A stretch of DNA of 64,000 nt from Streptomyces sp. DH5 (GCF_020873915.1 NZ_JAHWGP010000003.1:124001-188000); one strand, 5' to 3'; counted from the stretch's first letter, positions 34,740 to 45,855 are shown. Notes: generated by a model not told the origin, from the sequence alone. Numbers and translations: made by a program.

Positions 34740-36188
34740 ATGAGCAGTACTACGAACCCGTCGACGCAGCACACGTCCACGATCGGCGCGATCGGCGCAC
34801 CCAGCCGCCGCAACACCGAGCTGGCCCTGCTGGTCTTCGCCGTCGTCATCCCGGTCTTCGCCTACGCCAACGTGGGGCTCGCCCTCAGCGACGAGGTGCC
34901 GGCCGGGTTGCTGAGCTACGGCCTCGGCCTCGGCCTCATGGCGGGCGTCGGCCACCTCGCCGTCAGGAAGTTCGCCCCGTACGCGGACCCGCTGCTGCTG
35001 CCGCTCGCGACCCTGCTCAACGGCATCGGCCTGGTCGCCATCTGGCGCCTGGACCACTCGGAGCGCCTCCAGGCGAGCCGGACGTTCGTCGAGGCGGCAC
35101 CGCGCCAGCTGATGTACTCCGCGCTCGGCGTCGCCCTGTTCGTGGCCGTGCTGTTCTTCCTCAAGGACCACCGCGTCCTGCAGCGCTACACCTACATCTC
35201 GATGGCCGGCGCACTGGTGCTGCTGCTCCTGCCGCTGGTCCCGGGACTCGGCCACAACGTCTTCGGCGCCAGGATCTGGATCAAGATCCCCGGTCTCGGC
35301 ACCCTCCAGCCGGGCGAGTTCGCCAAGATCGTCCTGGCGGTCTTCTTCGCGGGTTACCTCATGGTCAAGCGCGACGCCCTGGCCCTCGCCAGCCGCCGCT
35401 TCATGGGGCTCTACCTGCCTCGCGGCCGTGACCTCGGCCCGATCATCGTCGTCTGGATCATCTCCATCCTGATCCTCGTCTTCGAGACCGACCTCGGCAC
35501 CTCGCTGCTGTTCTTCGGCATGTTCGTGATCATGCTGTACGTGGCCACCGAGCGGACCAGCTGGATCGTTTTCGGCCTGCTGATGTCCGCGGTCGGCGCC
35601 GTGAGCGTGGCGAGCTTCGAACCGCACATCCAGACGCGTGTGCAGGCCTGGCTCGACCCGATGCGCGAGTTCGAGCTCAGCCGCGCCGGGGTCCAGGACG
35701 GCATCGTCCACTCCGAGCAGGCCATGCAGGCGCTGTGGGCCTTCGGTTCGGGCGGCACCCTCGGCACCGGCTGGGGCCAGGGCAACTCCGACCTCATCGG
35801 CTTCGCCGCCAACTCCGACTTCATCCTCGCCACCTTCGGCGAGGAGATCGGCCTGGCCGGCGTCATGGCGCTGATCCTGCTCTACGCGCTGATCGTGGAG
35901 CGTGGCGTGCGGACCGCCCTCGCCGCCCGTGACCCGTTCGGGAAGCTGCTCGCCATCGGCCTGTCCGGCGCCTTCGCGCTCCAGGTCTTCGTCGTCGCCG
36001 GCGGCGTCATGGGTCTCATCCCGCTGACCGGCATGACGATGCCCTTCCTGGCGTACGGCGGTTCGTCCGTCATCGCCAACTGGGCGCTGATCGGCATCCT
36101 GCTCAGGATCAGCGACACCGCCCGCCGTCCGGCGCCCGCCCCCGCCGCCAACCCCGACGCCGAGATGACCCAGGTGGTCCGCCCGTGA
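34740..36188 (+). CDS. rodA: SEDS-family peptidoglycan glycosyltransferase RodA/FtsW type
   Basis: 482 residues, about 12 membrane helices. The large extracytoplasmic loop carries the SEDS signatures (GARIWIKIPGLGTLQPGEFAKI, WGQGNSDLIGFAANSDFI, GMTMPFLAYGGSSVIANW). It polymerises lipid II glycan strands, working with the class B PBP encoded immediately downstream (GTGA overlap). In streptomycetes this paralogue is more likely involved in growth or sporulation than in vegetative division. The symbol follows operon position. Confidence 0.92.
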   Translation: MSSTTNPSTQHTSTIGAIGAPSRRNTELALLVFAVVIPVFAYANVGLALSDEVPAGLLSYGLGLGLMAGVGHLAVRKFAPYADPLLLPLATLLNGIGLVAIWRLDHSERLQASRTFVEAAPRQLMYSALGVALFVAVLFFLKDHRVLQRYTYISMAGALVLLLLPLVPGLGHNVFGARIWIKIPGLGTLQPGEFAKIVLAVFFAGYLMVKRDALALASRRFMGLYLPRGRDLGPIIVVWIISILILVFETDLGTSLLFFGMFVIMLYVATERTSWIVFGLLMSAVGAVSVASFEPHIQTRVQAWLDPMREFELSRAGVQDGIVHSEQAMQALWAFGSGGTLGTGWGQGNSDLIGFAANSDFILATFGEEIGLAGVMALILLYALIVERGVRTALAARDPFGKLLAIGLSGAFALQVFVVAGGVMGLIPLTGMTMPFLAYGGSSVIANWALIGILLRISDTARRPAPAPAANPDAEMTQVVRP

Positions 36189-37660
36189 ACAAGCCCCTGC
36201 GCCGGGTCGCGATCTTCTGCGGCCTGCTCATGCTCGCCCTGCTCGTCCGCAACAACTGGATCCAGTACGCCCAGGCCGACAAGCTGAGGACCGACGAGAA
36301 GAACCGCCGCGTGGCGATCGAGCGGTACGCCTCACCGCGCGGCGACATCATCGTCGACGGGGAGCCCATCACCGGGCACAAGGCCACCGACGGCGACTTC
36401 GCCTACAAGCGCACCTACAAGGACGGCGCCATGTGGGCGCCGGTCACCGGTTACGTCTCGCAGGCCTTCGGCGCCAACCAGCTGGAGGCCATCGAGGACG
36501 GCATCCTCACCGGCAACGACGACCGTCTCTTCTTCCGCAACACGCTCGACATGCTGACGGGCAAGAAGAAGGAGGGCGGCAACGTGGTCACCACCCTCAA
36601 CGGCGCCGCGCAGAGGGCCGCCTACGAGGGTCTGAAGAAGCAGGGCGGCAAGGGCTCCGTCGTCGCTCTGGAACCGTCCACCGGCAAGATCCTCGCCCTG
36701 GCCTCCTTCCCGTCGTACGACCCGTCCACGATCGCCGGCAACAGCCTCAAGACGGACGCCAAGGCGTGGGACAAGCTGCAGAAGAAGAACAACCCGAACG
36801 ACCCGATGCTCAACCGGGCGCTGCGCGAGGTCTACCCGCCCGGCTCGACCTTCAAGGTCGTCACGGCGGCCGCGGCGCTGGAGCACGGGCTGGTCGAGGA
36901 CGCGGACGAGAAGACCGACACCCCGCTGCCGTGGGTCATGACGGGCACCAGGACCGAGCTGAAGAACGACGGTGACCTGCCCTGCAAGGACGCCACCCTG
37001 CGCGAGGCGCTGCGGGTGTCCTGCAACACCGTCTTCGGCAAGGCCGGCGCCGACATCGGCAACGACAAGATGCTGGAGACGGCGAAGAAGTTCGGTTTCA
37101 CCGAGGAGCAGTTCACCCCGGTCCGCTCCAGCGCCTCCGTGTTCTCCGAGAACATGGAGCCCTCGCAGGTCGCGCTCTCCTCCATCGGCCAGTTCAACAC
37201 CGCGGCGACGCCGCTGCAGATGGCCATGGTCTCCGCCGCCGTCGCCAACAACGGCACCCTGATGAAGCCGTACATGGTCGACGAACTGCAGGCCCCGAGC
37301 CTGGACACCGTCGAGAAGACGGACCCGGAGAAGCTGAGTGAGCCGATGTCGGCGAAGAACGCCCAGATCCTCCAGTCGATGATGGAGACGGTCGTCAACG
37401 ACGGCACCGGCAAGAACGCACAGATCTCCGGCGTCACGGTCGGCGGCAAGACGGGTACGGCCCAGCACGGCGAGAACAACAGCAAGAACCCCTACGCCTG
37501 GTTCATCTCCTACGCCAAGAACAGCGACGGCAGCTCGCCCGTGGCCGTGGCGGTCGTCATCGAGGACGAGAACGCGGTGCGCGGTGAGATCTCCGGCGGT
37601 GGTCTCGCGGCCCCGATCGCCAAGAGCGTGATGGAGGCGGTCATCAAGGGCAAGCAGTGA
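36185..37660 (+). CDS. pbpA: Class B penicillin-binding protein (PbpA type)
   Basis: 491 residues from a GTG overlapping the rodA stop. An N-terminal membrane anchor (VAIFCGLLMLALLVRNNWI) precedes a PBP-dimer-like pedestal and the transpeptidase domain with SxxK Ser221 (PPGSTFKVV), SxN Ser279 (SCNT) and KTG Lys422 (KTGTA). It crosslinks peptidoglycan as the partner of the SEDS polymerase. The length matches actinobacterial PbpA. Confidence 0.94.
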   Translation: MNKPLRRVAIFCGLLMLALLVRNNWIQYAQADKLRTDEKNRRVAIERYASPRGDIIVDGEPITGHKATDGDFAYKRTYKDGAMWAPVTGYVSQAFGANQLEAIEDGILTGNDDRLFFRNTLDMLTGKKKEGGNVVTTLNGAAQRAAYEGLKKQGGKGSVVALEPSTGKILALASFPSYDPSTIAGNSLKTDAKAWDKLQKKNNPNDPMLNRALREVYPPGSTFKVVTAAAALEHGLVEDADEKTDTPLPWVMTGTRTELKNDGDLPCKDATLREALRVSCNTVFGKAGADIGNDKMLETAKKFGFTEEQFTPVRSSASVFSENMEPSQVALSSIGQFNTAATPLQMAMVSAAVANNGTLMKPYMVDELQAPSLDTVEKTDPEKLSEPMSAKNAQILQSMMETVVNDGTGKNAQISGVTVGGKTGTAQHGENNSKNPYAWFISYAKNSDGSSPVAVAVVIEDENAVRGEISGGGLAAPIAKSVMEAVIKGKQ

Positions 37661-37829
37661 CCCCGGTCACGTCCGCTTCACATCGGCGCACGTTGCGGTA
37701 CCGGTCCTGTATCGGCTGACGCACTTGGCCAGGTCACACAAAAAGAGCCGGGTACGGTAGGCCCGGCACGCAGCCTCCGACCGCACGGACGTGCCGGTCG
37801 GGACCGACGGAGAGGGCTGGTAGGTAGCT

Positions 37830-39827
<1,998 letters not shown>

Positions 39828-39867
39828 GCCCACCGCCCCGCGGGACCCCGCGGCACGGCAGACGACG

Positions 39868-39907
39868 GGAGCCCCGGCCCCCTCTCCGAGGAGGGGGCCG
39901 GGGCTCC
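39868..39907. terminator. Bidirectional terminator between pknB and the sortase genes
   Basis: GGAGCCCCGGCCCCCTC and AGGGGGCCGGGGCTCC form a 16–17-bp hairpin between the converging pknB and sortase stops. Confidence 0.82.
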
Positions 39908-39934
39908 TGGCTTCGCGGACGGTCCCGCGGTGTG

Positions 39935-40708
39935 TCAGCTCAGTTCCGCCGGCGGTGTGCGGTGCTCGTCCACCTTCTCCGTGCGGACCAGTTCGCCCCA
40001 GACGATGTAGCGGTACTTGCTCGTGTACACCGGCGTGCAGGTCGTCAGGGTGATGTAGTGGCCGGCCTTCTTCCTGCCGGACTCCTCCGGGATCTTGCCG
40101 AGGACGTCGACGTTGTACTTCGAGGTCTCGGGAAGGATCGCGTAGGTCTTGTAGACGTACCACGTGTCCTTCGTCTCGAAGACGATCGGATCGCCCTCCT
40201 GGATCTTGTGGATGCCGTGGAACTTCGCGCCGTGGCCGTCCCGGTGGGCCGCGAGGGAGAAGTTGCCCTTCTTGCCCGAGGTCGGCAGGGTCGCCTTCAC
40301 GGGGTCGGTGTAGTAACCGGCGACGCCGTCGTTGAGGACCTTCATCGAGGTGCCCTTCTCGACCAGGATCTCGTCACCGGTCATGGCGGGCACGTGGAGG
40401 AAGCCGATGCCGTTCTTGCTGTCGTAGGAGGCGGGCCCGCCTCTGCCGCCGCCGTTCCCCGGCCCGTCGGCCCAGGCGTCACGGACCCTGTCCGCCTGCT
40501 TGCCCGCCTCGCGGTCCGCGACGACGTTCGTCCACCACAGCGAATAGGCGACGAAGAGGCCGAGCACCAGGCCCGCGGTGATGAGGAGCTCGCCGAAGAA
40601 GCTGACGACCATCGCCACCGCCCCCATGCGACGGCGGGGGCGCGTCCGCGGCGCCGGGGACGCGGACGGGTCGGTGTGCTGTTCGGTGTCGTCGGCGGTC
40701 GCTGCCAC
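39935..40708 (-). CDS. srtE2: Class E sortase (position of SrtE2)
   Basis: 257 residues from a GTG with AGAGGA upstream. N-terminal membrane helix (residues ~31–57), then a sortase domain with catalytic His155 (LAAHRDGHG), Cys224 in TLTTCTP and Arg233. Class E sortases attach LAxTG proteins such as long chaplins to the wall of streptomycetes and are needed for aerial growth. Tandem with a larger paralogue 15 bp upstream. The numbering follows my memory of the Streptomyces coelicolor gene order. Confidence 0.9.
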   Translation of the reverse strand: MAATADDTEQHTDPSASPAPRTRPRRRMGAVAMVVSFFGELLITAGLVLGLFVAYSLWWTNVVADREAGKQADRVRDAWADGPGNGGGRGGPASYDSKNGIGFLHVPAMTGDEILVEKGTSMKVLNDGVAGYYTDPVKATLPTSGKKGNFSLAAHRDGHGAKFHGIHKIQEGDPIVFETKDTWYVYKTYAILPETSKYNVDVLGKIPEESGRKKAGHYITLTTCTPVYTSKYRYIVWGELVRTEKVDEHRTPPAELS

Positions 40709-40723
40709 GTGTTTCCTCTGCCC

Positions 40724-41863
40724 TTAACTGACGAGCGCATCAGGCTTGCCCTTGCTGCGCGGCCGTTCCTCGACCATCTTGCCCCAGACGATCAAGCGGT
40801 ACTTGCTGGTGAACTCCGGAGTGCACGTGGTCAGCGTGATGTAGCGGCCCGGTCCGGTGAAGCCCGATCCCTTCGGGACGGGGTCGAGGACGCTCACGTT
40901 GCTGGGTGGCGTCACCGGCAGCATGGACGCCGTCTTGTAGACGAAGTACTCGCCCTGTGTCTCCACGACGATCGGGTCGCCCGGCTCCAGCCGGTTGATG
41001 TACCGGAACGGCTCCCCATGCGTGTTGCGGTGGCCGGCCAGCCCGAAGTTGCCCCTCTTCGCTTCGGGCATCGCCGTCTTGAGCGCACCCTCCGCGTAAT
41101 GGCCCACCATGCCCCGGTCGAGCACCTTCTTGCTGTTGATGCCCTCCGCGATCGGCACCACCACGTCCAGTTTGGGGATGTGCAGCAGCGCGAAGCCCTG
41201 CCCCGGCTCGAACGCCCCCGGCGTGCGCTCGCCGCTCTCCCAGTCCTTCTGGAGGTCGCTGGCCTCCTGGCCGGCCTGCGCCTGCGCCCGTACGTTGGTC
41301 CACCACAGCTGGTAGGTGACGAACAGCAGCATCAGCACCCCGCAGGTGATGAACACCTCACCGATGGCCCGGCTCGCCACGACCGCCGGGCTCGCCTTGC
41401 GGGCTCGCGCCTGCCGACGCGCCTCCATCCGGGACAGCGGGGGCCGGGAAGCCCCGACAGTGGCCTCTGAAAGCCCTTCTCGGCCCTCTGCCGCCCCCGC
41501 CCCCTCCGCTGCCCTGTACGGGCCTCCACGGCGCCCGTGGCGCTTCCTGGCGGCCTTCCTGCGGGCCGCGCGGCCGCCGGTCGCCACCGGTGCGGGTTCC
41601 CCCCGCGCCCCGCGCTCCGGCGGTTCGGGGATCCGCAGCGCCACCGTCTCCTCGTCGACCGGTGGCAGGTACGCCCTGCTGTCGACGGCACCGCCGTGCG
41701 GGCCGGGAGCCGCCGTGCCGTGGGAGGCGCCGTGCGCCGCCGTGTGGTCGTACCAGCCGTCCCCGTACGCACCCTGCGCCCCGTGCGGCTGCCCGCCGTA
41801 CGAGGTGCCCTGGTCGCCGACGCCGTAGGCGCCGGACTCGCGCTCGGGGCGCAGCGCGGTCAC
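40724..41863 (-). CDS. srtE1: Class E sortase with long disordered N-terminus (position of SrtE1)
   Basis: 379 residues from a GTG overlapping the trpG stop (GTGA). The first ~170 residues are cytoplasmic and rich in Gly, Tyr, His and Arg/Ala, with no fold visible. A membrane helix follows (GEVFITCGVLMLLFVTYQLWW), then the sortase domain with GLAGHRNTHG, Cys347 in TLTTCTP and Arg356. Role as for its neighbour. The N-terminal extension is the main difference between the pair and may recruit a partner inside the cell. Confidence 0.9.
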   Translation of the reverse strand: MTALRPERESGAYGVGDQGTSYGGQPHGAQGAYGDGWYDHTAAHGASHGTAAPGPHGGAVDSRAYLPPVDEETVALRIPEPPERGARGEPAPVATGGRAARRKAARKRHGRRGGPYRAAEGAGAAEGREGLSEATVGASRPPLSRMEARRQARARKASPAVVASRAIGEVFITCGVLMLLFVTYQLWWTNVRAQAQAGQEASDLQKDWESGERTPGAFEPGQGFALLHIPKLDVVVPIAEGINSKKVLDRGMVGHYAEGALKTAMPEAKRGNFGLAGHRNTHGEPFRYINRLEPGDPIVVETQGEYFVYKTASMLPVTPPSNVSVLDPVPKGSGFTGPGRYITLTTCTPEFTSKYRLIVWGKMVEERPRSKGKPDALVS

Positions 41864-42498
41864 GCCGTGGACCTGCCCACCACCGGGGCGAGCCCCGCCG
41901 ACCTCGCCACCGCGCCCTCGTCCCCGCACTCCGTCAGCCAGTTGGCCAGCATCCGGTGGCCGTGCTCGGTCAGCACCGACTCGGGGTGGAACTGCACTCC
42001 CTCGACCGCGAGTTCCCGGTGCCGCAGCCCCATCACGATGCCGTCCGGCGTGCGGGCCGTGACTTCCAGCTCCGCGGGGACCGTGGCCGGCTCGGCGGCC
42101 AGCGAGTGGTAGCGGGTCGCCGTGAACGGTGACGGCAGACCGGTGAAGACGCCCCTGCCCTCGTGCGTCACCGGCGAGGTCTTGCCGTGCAGCAGCTCGG
42201 GTGCGCGGTTCACCACGCCGCCGTACGCCACCTGCATCGACTGCATGCCGAGGCAGACGCCGAAGACCGGCACGCCGGTCGACGCGCAGTGCCGCACCAT
42301 GTCGACGCAGACTCCGGCCTCCTCGGGAGTGCCGGGACCGGGAGACAACAACACTCCGTCGAAGCCGTCCTGAGCGTGCTGCGTCGACACCTCGTCGTTG
42401 CGCAGGACCTCGCACTCGGCGCCCAGCTGGTACAGGTACTGGACCAGGTTGAAGACGAAGCTGTCGTAGTTGTCGACGACGAGGATGCGCGCGCTCAC
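41860..42498 (-). CDS. trpG: Aminodeoxychorismate/anthranilate synthase glutaminase subunit (TrpG/PabA)
   Basis: 212 residues from a GTG overlapping the stop of the small membrane protein gene. Class I glutamine amidotransferase: VVDNYDSFVFNLVQYL, LLSPGPGTPEEAG, nucleophile in GVCLGMQSM, and GVQFHPESVLTEHG with the His–Glu pair. It supplies ammonia to a chorismate-binding subunit for folate or tryptophan. No large subunit is adjacent. The position beside sortases and crgA is conserved in actinobacteria. Confidence 0.9.
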   Translation of the reverse strand: MSARILVVDNYDSFVFNLVQYLYQLGAECEVLRNDEVSTQHAQDGFDGVLLSPGPGTPEEAGVCVDMVRHCASTGVPVFGVCLGMQSMQVAYGGVVNRAPELLHGKTSPVTHEGRGVFTGLPSPFTATRYHSLAAEPATVPAELEVTARTPDGIVMGLRHRELAVEGVQFHPESVLTEHGHRMLANWLTECGDEGAVARSAGLAPVVGRSTA

Positions 42499-42656
42499 TG
42501 GTTGTCCACCGTCACGTCGTTGAAGGGCAGCAGCGGCTCGGCCCACGGAAAGACGTACTGGAAGAGGACGTAGACCACGGCGGTGATCAGTACCAGTGAG
42601 ATGAGTGCCCGCACCCATCCGTTGCCCGGCAGATGCCGCCAGATCCAGCTGTACAT
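42495..42656 (-). CDS. Small single-pass membrane protein
   Basis: 53 residues from an ATG with GGAAGGGA upstream (MYSWIWRHLPGNGWVRALISLV…). One membrane helix (VRALISLVLITAVVYVLFQYVFPW) ends in an outward DVTVDNQ. An upstream ATG adds 16 residues but has no ribosome site. Such a protein is a regular neighbour of trpG in streptomycetes. Its role is unknown; it is coupled to trpG (GTGA). Confidence 0.75.
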   Translation of the reverse strand: MYSWIWRHLPGNGWVRALISLVLITAVVYVLFQYVFPWAEPLLPFNDVTVDNQ

Positions 42657-42826
42657 GCCGTCCCTTCCGTCGTACCACGGCATCAGACCCACGCCGTACG
42701 CCAACAGAGTAACGGCGCGACCCCTCCGGTTTCAGGCGTCCGCGAGCTGTGCGAAGTCCGTACGAGCCCCGGCCGCCGTACCCACCTGTACGCGGCTCGG
42801 GGCCGATCGCCTCGATGTCCCGGCAT

Positions 42827-42840
42827 GTTCCACGTGAAAC
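42827..42840. other. parS site, one mismatch
   Basis: GTTCCACGTGAAAC differs from the exact parS at 7049–7062 by one base. It lies in the gap between the DUF881 gene and the small membrane protein gene, about 20 kb from oriC. Confidence 0.82.
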
Positions 42841-42883
42841 ATCGGCAGGTACCCGGCCGGGACCGGTCGCGCTCGAAGGGCCG

Positions 42884-43663
42884 CTACTCCACGGGCTCGG
42901 CGTAGTGCAGATCCACCGTGCCGGAATAACCGGGCAGCGTCACTGTCCCCTCGTCCTCGACCTTCCAGCCGAGGCCGTAGACATTGACGTACACCATGTA
43001 GTTCTGGATGGCCGGTGACGCCGCGAGCGCCTTCTTCAGCTTCTCCGGGTCCCCGACCGCCGTGATCTTGTACGGCGGCGAGTAGACGCGGCCCTGGAGG
43101 ATCAGGGTGTTGCCCACACAGCGCACGGCGCTGGTGGAGATCAGCCGCTGGTCCATGACCTTGATGCCCTCTGCGCCGCCCTGCCACATCGCGTTCACCA
43201 CGGCCTGGAGGTCCTGCTGGTGGATGACCAGGTAGTCGGGCTGGGGCTCGGGGTAGCCAGGGAGCTTGGCGGTGGCGTCCGGCGGGGCGTCGTTCAGGGT
43301 GACCGTGACCGCCTCGCCCTTGAGCTTCTGCGTGCCGGCGCGTTCCTCCAGGGCGGCGAGCTTGTCGTCCTCCGCCTCGGTGCTGCCGTCGTCGCGCTCG
43401 GCGAGGGCCTCGATGTCCCCGCGCAACGCCCCGTTGGACTCCTCGAGCTCACCGTTCTTGCGGCTGCGCTCGTGGATCAGGTCGGAGAGCTTCAGCAGGG
43501 AGGCGTCCGTGCGGATGTTGGTGCCCTTGGCGGTGTCGAAACTGGTGAAGAAGATGAGTCCCGCCAGAGCGAAGACACCCGCGGTGAGGATCCGCACGGG
43601 CCGCAGACGGCGTCGCCGGGCAGGACTGGATCCCGGTCCGGGGAAGTCGGCAGAATTGCTCAA
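42884..43663 (-). CDS. DUF881 family membrane-anchored protein
   Basis: 259 residues from a probable TTG start with AAGGAGATAAGGG upstream. An N-terminal membrane helix (ILTAGVFALAGLIFFTSFD) is followed by a coiled coil (residues ~55–105, LKLSDLIHERSRKNGELEESNGALRGDIEALAER) and a DUF881 domain (VTVTLNDAPP, HQQDLQAVVNAMWQGGAEGIKVMDQRL, GNTLILQGRVYSPPYKI). The fold recalls division/wall proteins, and the gene sits divergently beside crgA, so a role in septation is plausible but unproven. Confidence 0.85.
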   Translation of the reverse strand: MSNSADFPGPGSSPARRRRLRPVRILTAGVFALAGLIFFTSFDTAKGTNIRTDASLLKLSDLIHERSRKNGELEESNGALRGDIEALAERDDGSTEAEDDKLAALEERAGTQKLKGEAVTVTLNDAPPDATAKLPGYPEPQPDYLVIHQQDLQAVVNAMWQGGAEGIKVMDQRLISTSAVRCVGNTLILQGRVYSPPYKITAVGDPEKLKKALAASPAIQNYMVYVNVYGLGWKVEDEGTVTLPGYSGTVDLHYAEPVE

Positions 43664-43804
43664 CGTACCCTTATCTCCTTCGGCGCCGCGGAAGCACTAC
43701 GCTAACGGACGCCCGGGGGAGCGCTCAGAGTCCCCTTGTACGCTGCTCCGAGCCCGACCCAGTTACCTGCGCGGCCACGCAGCGCATCGACAGGAGAGAC
43801 TCTC

Positions 43805-44059
43805 GTGCCGAAGTCACGTATCCGCAAGAAGGCCGGCTACACCCCGCCGCCGGCCAAGCAGACGACCGCGCTCAAGCTGACCACCCGCGCCTGGGTCGCG
43901 CCCGTGATGCTGGCCCTGTTCCTCATCGGTCTGGCCTGGATCGTCGTTTTCTACGTCACCGACGGCTCGCTGCCCATCGACGCCCTGGGCAACTGGAACA
44001 TCGTCGTGGGCTTCGGGTTCATCGCCGCCGGATTCGGCGTCTCGACACAGTGGAAGTAG
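43805..44059 (+). CDS. crgA: Cell division protein CrgA
   Basis: 84 residues from a GTG with AGGAGAG six bases upstream. It begins [16 protein letters not shown] and has two membrane helices ([21 protein letters not shown] and [16 protein letters not shown]). CrgA is a septum-associated protein that in Streptomyces restrains FtsZ ring formation in aerial hyphae and in mycobacteria recruits wall enzymes. It is followed by a short hairpin. Confidence 0.95.
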   Translation: MPKSRIRKKAGYTPPPAKQTTALKLTTRAWVAPVMLALFLIGLAWIVVFYVTDGSLPIDALGNWNIVVGFGFIAAGFGVSTQWK

Positions 44060-44060
44060 C

Positions 44061-44078
44061 GCTCACCGCACGGTGAGC
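44061..44078 (+). terminator. Hairpin after crgA
   Basis: GCTCACCG and CGGTGAGC separated by CA lie directly after the crgA stop. It is short and lacks a T run, so it may be only a weak terminator. Confidence 0.5.
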
Positions 44079-44117
44079 GGAGTCCTGCCCGGAGTCGTTC
44101 ACAGCTCTGGGCAGGGT

Positions 44118-44327
44118 TATCCCCTGAGTTATCCACAGGCTTGTCCACATGTGGACAAGAAACTCGATCTGTGGATAATCCCTCGAGGGTTGACGCCGGT
44201 GTGACAGAAACACCAGCAACCGAAAATCCGTTCGTTAACCGCCTGACCTGCATCAATACGAGCCGGACAGTCGGCGGACGAAGCTCCGCGCACCCTGTGC
44301 ACAAGATCCACCACCTTCTGTGGATAA
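44118..44327. other. DnaA-box cluster outside oriC
   Basis: The crgA–rhomboid gap holds TTATCCACA (44129–44137), TTGTCCACA (44141–44149), its inverted copy (44150–44158, together an 18-bp perfect palindrome), TGTGGATAA (44170–44178) and TGTGGATAA (44319–44327). Weaker forms are TTATCCCCT (44118–44126) and TGTGCACAA (44296–44304). These match the Streptomyces DnaA consensus. The region could titrate DnaA or regulate initiation. Confidence 0.7.
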
Positions 44328-44335
44328 CCCGTGCC

Positions 44336-45223
44336 TCAGGTGAGCTGCGCCGTCCTCAACAGAGTCAGTACCACGACAGCGGCCAGCACCAGCGCACAGG
44401 TGCCGTACTGCACCAGCGCCCGCCGTTCCCGCGGGGCATGGACCATGGCGTATCCGATCACCACGCCGGCGACGAACCCTCCCAGGTGGGCCTGCCATGC
44501 GATGTTGCTCCAGCCGATGGTGATGATCACGTTGATGGCCAGCAGGGCGATGATCGGCCGCATGTCCTGGTTGAGCCGGCGCATCAGTACGGCGATCGCA
44601 CCGAACAGACCGAAGATCGCACCGGACGCGCCGAGTGAGGCCGTGCTGCCCGAGGCCAGGACATAGGTCAGCGCACTGCCCGCGAGGCCCGAGACCAGAT
44701 AGAGCGCGAGGAAGCGGGCCCGGCCGAGAGCCTCCTCCAGCGGTCCGCCGAGCCACCACAGGCCGAGCATGTTGAAGGCGATGTGCCAGATCTCCTCATG
44801 CGTGAACATCGAGGTGAACAGGCGGTACCACTCACCCAGGGCCACACCGTCCCGGGGCAGGAAAGGCTCCGGCGGCCAGACACCGACCAGTACGAGCGGA
44901 CTCAGCAGCGACGGCCGGATCTGCACGACGATGAACACCGCGAGGTTGATCGCCAGGAGGATCTTGGTGAGCAGTCGGGGATCCGCGGCGACCGTCCCGC
45001 CCGCGATCGTGCGGGGCAGGGAGGCCGCGGGCGCGTGGCCCGTGCCCGAGCCGGTGCGGACGCACTCCGGACACTGGAATCCGACCGAGGCGTTGACCAT
45101 GCACTCCGGGCAGATCGGCCGCTCGCACCGGGTGCAGCGGATACCGGTCTCCCGGTCCGGGTGGCGATAGCAGACAGGGAGACGCTGGGCGTCCTGCGCG
45201 CTGTCGGCAGCCTGGTCGTCCAT
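44336..45223 (-). CDS. Rhomboid-family intramembrane serine protease with N-terminal zinc ribbon
   Basis: 295 residues. The N-terminal Cys/His-rich module (CYRHPDRETGIRCTRCERPICPECM…FQCPECV, residues ~18–57) resembles a B-box zinc finger. Six or seven membrane helices follow, with HEEIWHIAFNMLGLWWLGGPLEEALG, catalytic Ser in SLGASGAIFGLFGA and catalytic His in AWQAHLGGFVAGV. It cleaves within membranes; substrates are unknown. The module order is typical for actinobacteria. Confidence 0.92.
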   Translation of the reverse strand: MDDQAADSAQDAQRLPVCYRHPDRETGIRCTRCERPICPECMVNASVGFQCPECVRTGSGTGHAPAASLPRTIAGGTVAADPRLLTKILLAINLAVFIVVQIRPSLLSPLVLVGVWPPEPFLPRDGVALGEWYRLFTSMFTHEEIWHIAFNMLGLWWLGGPLEEALGRARFLALYLVSGLAGSALTYVLASGSTASLGASGAIFGLFGAIAVLMRRLNQDMRPIIALLAINVIITIGWSNIAWQAHLGGFVAGVVIGYAMVHAPRERRALVQYGTCALVLAAVVVLTLLRTAQLT

Positions 45224-45252
45224 GGCGTCCCCTAGGTCGTGTGGAAAAGCCC

Positions 45253-45284
45253 CGCCCCGCCCATCCTTACGGATGAGCGGGGCG
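45253..45284 (-). terminator. Terminator of the cyclophilin gene
   Basis: CGCCCCGC-C-CATCC and GGATG-A-GCGGGGCG fold around TTAC, with one mismatch. On the minus strand it is followed by GCTTTTCC. It lies between the cyclophilin stop and the rhomboid start. Confidence 0.75.
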
Positions 45285-45327
45285 ATTGGTTCCCTTCGAG
45301 GGCTTTCGCACTCCGGGGACGAGGTGG

Positions 45328-45855
45328 TCAGCCCTCGCGGATCTCGACCGACTCGATCACCACGTCGTTCACCGGACGGTCGGTGCGCGGGTTGGTCTGC
45401 GTCGCCGCGATGGTGTCGATGACCTTCTGGCTCGCGGCGTCGGTGACCTCACCGAAAATGGTGTGCTTGCGGTTCAGCCACGCCGTCGGGGAGACGGTGA
45501 TGAAGAACTGCGAGCCGTTGGTGCCGGGCCCGGCGTTGGCCATCGCCAGCAGGTACGGCTTGTCGAAGCGCAGGTCCGGGTGGAACTCGTCCTCGAACTG
45601 GTAGCCGGGACCACCGGTGCCGTTGCCCAGCGGGTCACCGCCCTGGATCATGAAGCCGCTGATCACCCGGTGGAAGACCGTACCGTCGTAGAGCTTGTCC
45701 GTGGACTTCTTACCGGTCTGGGGGTGGGTCCACTCCCGCTCGCCCTTGGCGAGCTCGACGAAGTTCTTGACCGTGATCGGCGCGTGGTTCGGGAAGAGCC
45801 GGACCTCGATGTTGCCGTGGTTGGTCTTCAGGGTGGCGTGGAGCTGCTCAGCCAC
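45328..45855 (-). CDS. ppiA: Cyclophilin-type peptidyl-prolyl cis-trans isomerase
   Basis: 175 residues from a GTG with GGAAGG upstream (VAEQLHATLKTNHGNIEVRLF). Cyclophilin motifs are FHRVISGFMIQGGDPLGNGTGGPGYQFEDEF, MANAGPGTNGSQFFI and WLNRKHTIFGEV, containing the active-site Arg, Gln, Phe and His. It has no signal peptide, so it acts in the cytoplasm to speed prolyl isomerisation during folding. The gene is a regular member of the dnaA–gyr region in actinobacteria. Confidence 0.94.
   Translation of the reverse strand: MAEQLHATLKTNHGNIEVRLFPNHAPITVKNFVELAKGEREWTHPQTGKKSTDKLYDGTVFHRVISGFMIQGGDPLGNGTGGPGYQFEDEFHPDLRFDKPYLLAMANAGPGTNGSQFFITVSPTAWLNRKHTIFGEVTDAASQKVIDTIAATQTNPRTDRPVNDVVIESVEIREG

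Noticed and set aside
32652-35711. 1019-codon minus-strand open frame opposite fhaB, pstP and rodA
   Set aside because: Same shadow effect; the plus-strand genes have clear domains and ribosome sites.
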